Made by a program: the position numbers and the translations under genes. The notes below the pieces were generated by a model, which made no database searches, had not been told where the DNA came from, and saw only the letters and a program-made list of their open reading frames with translations. This document shows, in pieces, positions 61,201-64,000 of a DNA stretch of 64,000 bases. Position 1 is the stretch's first letter. The number at the start of each line of letters is the position of its first letter. This stretch comes from a virus. The stretch is from IMG/VR virus record IMGVR_UViG_3300008448_008004, positions 1-64,000 of that record, one strand, 5' to 3'.

Positions 61201-63170
61201 CAGATAACACCAACACATCCCTTTATCACCAACCCTACGGTTTTACCGTAGATAATACTAAATTTAGTTCATTCACAAATAATTCACTTTACTATTATAA
61301 CTCAACAGATAAAAGTCAGGCAATATCTTTTAAACCATTTCCTTTTGACACAAAGAGTTTAGGGTTCTATACAAATAACACAGGAACTATTGATAACGGT
61401 TCCGTTAACCAAATACGTTTTCAGTACAATCCGGTCAGTTCATCCTACACCGGTCAAGGAAATGTTGAGGGTGGAACTATAATAACATCTAATGCCCCAT
61501 TAGGTGGTCTATTAGACCCAACTCTAAATACTTCATTAGAAGTTAGGGCAATGTCACCGGCATATCATTTACAACAGTTTACTAATGTTACAATTACAAA
61601 CAATAATAGACTTGTATTTAGGTCCGACAGATTACCAACCTCAACCACAGTTCAAATTAGTGGTAATTCTTCTTATTCCTTACATTTAAATGACAATTTT
61701 GCAATTTATAACGTTACTGAACAAGGTAATGGTATGACAACTCCTTTTGTTCCATTGGCGGCAACTGACACTACTAATAATTTAGATGACCTTACAGGTG
61801 ACACTTCTAATGGTATTACTGATGCGGTTATTAGTTCATTACAATGTAATAATTTAACATTACTTGAGTGTTATAGTGGTAATGGAACTAGTTTTGGTGT
61901 TAGTGAACCATGTGATGCAAATTTAGATGATAAAAGAGTAAAAGGTGGATGTTATTATTTTGTTGATAAAACATTGATAGTTTCAATTCCTAAAGACATT
62001 AAATATTTTATTGAATGGAAGTCAAGATTTAGAATGATGTTTGCCGCTTGTAGAGGGGTGTTCTCACAAGTTTTCCAAAACAATTGGGTTAATGGAACTC
62101 TTTATATGTTTTCATTTAAAAAGAAAACAATTTTTAACGTAACAGGGCAACCTAAAAAATATTTATTCTGTGGTAGTTATGATAGTTCATTTAGACCTGG
62201 ACAAGGTCCCGTTTTTTATACTGAAGGAACCACAAATTCTTTATTCTATAGGTCAACACCATTTAATGGAACGAACTTTATAGGACAAGTTCCACAAAGT
62301 AAAACACCAATAACAAATTTAGTTCCTGTTGGATATAAAGGAATTAATACTAGAAACATATTCTTTCCAACAACCATTATGGATTTGGGACCAAGAGACC
62401 AATTTACAAAAGAAATATGTGTGAATCCACAATTTGAGGGTTATATGTTAGAGACGATGAAATCAACATCATATAATGATACATCAGATTTACTTCAATT
62501 ATTTATCATTTCAAGATTAATTAATAGTAATTTTTGGACTCAAATATTAGGTATTGGAGACGCATCAATTAATAGAATGTTTTCGAGAAGTGAAGATAGA
62601 ATTGATGGTGATGTAGCACAACTATTTAGTATTAATTCAGAATATGGTGTTGAAGGATTTAGTGATGATGCATATGATGATGATACTTTATATGTCTCAG
62701 GTTCAGGAGATGCTTTGGTAGGTGTTTTCTTTACGGGTAGCACTGAAAATAGAATTAAGTTAACGCCGGGGATTACAACATTCACACCGACATTGACAAA
62801 TTATTTCGGATACCCTAAAACTCAAGAAGTTCCATTTTATCTATGGAAATTAAATACGACAAACACAATTTTTGGTGACGATAAAAACGACTGGTCAACA
62901 GGTTTACAAGGTTCAGGATTTTATAAACAAAAATACCAAACCATGAGTTTTTACCAAGCTCCATTCTCAAATTACTTTAATTCAACAAACTATGGTAAAA
63001 AAGGATATATCTATAATACCGATAGCAATGGGTATACGGAATCATTCCCACCTGGTCAAAATAGTAGTTTTGTTGTTGGCGCTCCATATCATTTCTATTT
63101 TGGGTTAGGTAAAGGAAAAACTGCAATGAACAGATACATAACAAAATATATTTTGAATCAAGATGCCTAA
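58293..63170 (+). CDS. Large baseplate wedge protein at the gp7 position, with a long hydrophobic segment
   Basis: A 1625-residue protein placed between gp6 and the next wedge gene, where T4 has gp7 (1032 residues). Residues about 50-120 (YGVVTGRVIVNGGYGVPNANVSIFVPL) and about 140-180 (YYKYTVKTNESGDFMIIGAPLGLQTLTLDLDLSNIG) look like carboxypeptidase-regulatory-type beta sandwiches. Residues about 493-552 are strongly hydrophobic (FLVFIMNLLITILT, then SLIVILHVLAVLYPVLRVVI and WIVNTLVYAICIVVAAL) and are followed by a basic stretch, like two or three membrane helices. That is unusual for a wedge protein. The rest is beta-rich, with Cys pairs (CEACPC). The gp7 equivalence rests on position alone. 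Confidence 0.6.
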   Translation: MTKSYRIRTAPGTDKNIRVNINQDFDFLEILSLKLRQEDVYTRFCADYGVVTGRVIVNGGYGVPNANVSIFVPLDSVDENDPVISTLYPYRNVDQKNEDGYRYNLLPYRKEYDGHTPTGTFPDREDILTRTEVLEVYEKYYKYTVKTNESGDFMIIGAPLGLQTLTLDLDLSNIGCFSLRPADLIRAGLGTPEQFNGDQFKSSTDLSSLPQLVNIRQDIEVSSFWGENEICNIGITRADFDLRDFGIEIKPHAIFMGSLFSSSDEDFLKTNCKPGKDTGKLCDLVTAPGSILAVRQTIDYDADGRPILERYTLPDGGKVIDDEGTWLVEVPMNLDYVTTNEFGEQVISNDPNVGIPTKGKYRFRIQYQNESGMANSIMRGDYLVPNVKEWGWSLNNDDEPTDLNAQLYSYAFSLDWNDYGDDTTTIGQQMIQEAIDCEDRFYEFNYNKVYTISNFIDRWKWGANRLKHLGIKDITDRTCTNTVNKFPVNDGVRNFDFLVFIMNLLITILTPQFVSLIVILHVLAVLYPVLRVVINLILWIVNTLVYAICIVVAALSKKLKKEDCKKQNIQPLSKDNPFKRISLPMMSYPDCEACPCEDVELAEGDTGFQESATITISANNFSPLSDLSSIASFTSYNSAQSVNSSNPESFNNGIRQVFAGYQYQSLNNNFDKLIKTPITQFPVQGAVTWAGFDVQLAQSMNLANVRQRYFDGENHIKTTVRNINPSTNLVDPSTTFDDSVLIILCDSGTIANLPNSQLVTFTDLTTINDPNVSGLSTTNQFNTNNVTGSTPYNATGLVNKQINWIGTGGTVQNGILKLSITENGKEYKFKGGVEYFQVLTGGTIQQFSGITNTTGGLLNKYLFQKTQAYTYGGYLSFPAVNEYVFPIKFLDGFEDLEIIILSRGVDPYTQKQNIRYDLSRLFGYSFGSGPVIEGSYYLNIPIKPNTGPATSFSFYPWHSSYITPETHKITDNTNTSLYHQPYGFTVDNTKFSSFTNNSLYYYNSTDKSQAISFKPFPFDTKSLGFYTNNTGTIDNGSVNQIRFQYNPVSSSYTGQGNVEGGTIITSNAPLGGLLDPTLNTSLEVRAMSPAYHLQQFTNVTITNNNRLVFRSDRLPTSTTVQISGNSSYSLHLNDNFAIYNVTEQGNGMTTPFVPLAATDTTNNLDDLTGDTSNGITDAVISSLQCNNLTLLECYSGNGTSFGVSEPCDANLDDKRVKGGCYYFVDKTLIVSIPKDIKYFIEWKSRFRMMFAACRGVFSQVFQNNWVNGTLYMFSFKKKTIFNVTGQPKKYLFCGSYDSSFRPGQGPVFYTEGTTNSLFYRSTPFNGTNFIGQVPQSKTPITNLVPVGYKGINTRNIFFPTTIMDLGPRDQFTKEICVNPQFEGYMLETMKSTSYNDTSDLLQLFIISRLINSNFWTQILGIGDASINRMFSRSEDRIDGDVAQLFSINSEYGVEGFSDDAYDDDTLYVSGSGDALVGVFFTGSTENRIKLTPGITTFTPTLTNYFGYPKTQEVPFYLWKLNTTNTIFGDDKNDWSTGLQGSGFYKQKYQTMSFYQAPFSNYFNSTNYGKKGYIYNTDSNGYTESFPPGQNSSFVVGAPYHFYFGLGKGKTAMNRYITKYILNQDA

Positions 63171-64000
63171 CGAAAACAATATAAGAATAGTTTTAGGTTC
63201 TCAGCAATTTGCTGGTAACACGGACAAGGACATTTGGATACAACCACCATTGTTTGGTGATAGACGAACTATGGTTGAAGGTGATAGGTCTTTAACATTA
63301 AACCTTGCGGACCAATTTGATACGGAAAGACAGGAAAGTAATAAATTTAGAATATCAGGTAAAATAACAAATATATTTAACAATACGGTATCCGGTAAAA
63401 CAACTTATACACCGTTTAGAAATATTCTTTATTACACCAATGCTGTTGCAAATGCAACTTTAAATACTCCACCAAACCCTAATGTTCCGTGGGAAGGTTA
63501 CCCACAGTTTGATGAATTTACTTTTGCAAGATATTCTGCAGTTGCGGGACATAGAAATTATGTAGCAAAAAGTGCTACATCTTATAATTGGATGTTATAT
63601 TTAACATATCCATTTAGTAGTGATACGACACACCCGATGTCGTATAAAAGTGAGCAGTTTAATGTTAGTGTAAATTTTACGGCTGGAGACGGAATACCTT
63701 TTGTTATTTCTACAGGAAACATTAATGGTAAAAGAGTTGTGTACTTCAACTGTGGAACCAAACATAATTTAAGAATAGGTGAATGGGTTGAGATAAACAT
63801 CCCAACAAACCCGAGTGGATTAGGAGGTAAAAAAATATTTCAAGTTTTTTCTTTGGGTAGTGAAAATTATAGGTCAGAAGAAACCGTATTTTCAACTTTT
63901 GATTTAAAATTTCCACCAAACCAAACTACAAATGGAACGGTTGGTACGTTCAAAAGAATTAAAAATATTGTAAATAGTGGTGAAACAAAATCAATATATT
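63163..64000 (+). CDS. Baseplate wedge protein at the gp8 position (3' end beyond window)
   Basis: The frame from ATG 63163 (eight-base overlap with the preceding stop) is open to the window end, giving 279 residues with no stop. It starts MPNENNIRIVLGSQQFAGNTDKDIW; later it has NWMLYLTYPFSSDTTHPMSYKSEQFNVSVNFTAGDGIPFVIST and NLRIGEWVEINIP. T4 gene 8 follows gene 7, and the beta-rich composition fits. I do not see a diagnostic motif, so gp8 is an inference from gene order. Confidence 0.55.
   Translation, partial: MPNENNIRIVLGSQQFAGNTDKDIWIQPPLFGDRRTMVEGDRSLTLNLADQFDTERQESNKFRISGKITNIFNNTVSGKTTYTPFRNILYYTNAVANATLNTPPNPNVPWEGYPQFDEFTFARYSAVAGHRNYVAKSATSYNWMLYLTYPFSSDTTHPMSYKSEQFNVSVNFTAGDGIPFVISTGNINGKRVVYFNCGTKHNLRIGEWVEINIPTNPSGLGGKKIFQVFSLGSENYRSEETVFSTFDLKFPPNQTTNGTVGTFKRIKNIVNSGETKSIY

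Noticed and set aside
1-64000. tRNA genes, CRISPR arrays, insertion sequences
   Set aside because: I looked for cloverleaf-like stems, regularly spaced repeats and transposase motifs and saw none.

Overview
The window is part of the genome of a large, AT-rich, T4-related contractile-tailed phage (myovirus) that very probably infects a member of the Bacteroidota. The phage call rests on recognisable homologues of the tail sheath, tail tube, tail assembly chaperone, tape measure, baseplate wedge (gp25, gp6, and gp7/gp8 by position) and neck proteins. These sit beside a T4-style replication set: family B polymerase, gp32-like SSB, UvsX recombinase, RNase H/flap nuclease, DnaB-type helicase and class I ribonucleotide reductase. 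The host inference rests on two promoters, before the polymerase and SSB genes. Both fit the Bacteroidota pattern TTTG-N19/20-TAnnTTT(G/A). Starts are also preceded by A-rich stretches and not by Shine-Dalgarno sequences. Capsid, portal and terminase genes lie outside the window.

Layout: (1) 1-11125, minus strand: a tightly overlapping run of sugar-biosynthesis and glycosyltransferase genes (isomerase/epimerase, VOC protein, class III aminotransferase, CMP-sugar synthetase, methyltransferase, DUF115-like protein, a GT11-GT10 fusion, GT2, GT2-GT4, GT4) with a dUTPase and a DnaQ-like exonuclease embedded. (2) 11212-13722, minus: five small, mostly unrecognised genes, one WYL-like. (3) 13774-16010, plus: a LamG-like virion protein and a BppU-like protein. 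(4) 16063-18927, plus: DNA polymerase. (5) 18924-23286, minus: a small protein, a neck protein, a metallopeptidase-MnSOD fusion and a SNF2 helicase. (6) 23344-47241, plus: neck, tail sheath, tail tube, chaperone, tape measure and very large baseplate/hub proteins. (7) 47360-55828, plus: SSB, UvsX, RNase H, helicase and NrdB/NrdA. (8) 55914-64000, plus: baseplate wedge genes in the T4 order 25-6-7-8.

Regulation appears to be of two kinds. The polymerase and SSB genes carry host-like promoters. Most structural genes, and a few others, have a TATTTAT motif 4-39 nt before the start codon, on the coding strand; this may be a phage-specific late promoter. Several clear intrinsic terminators separate units, including one formed by the overlapping ends of the polymerase gene and its convergent neighbour.

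The most unusual items are the HExxH peptidase fused to a complete Mn-type superoxide dismutase, the fused GT11-GT10 fucosyltransferase within a phage glycan island, an apparent +1 (or -2) programmed frameshift in the tail-assembly chaperone before the tape-measure gene, the TATTTAT motif family, possible capsid-targeting N-termini on four small proteins, and giant baseplate proteins carrying OmpA-like, possible muramidase and membrane-spanning segments. All functional calls come from reading motifs by eye; no database search was run.
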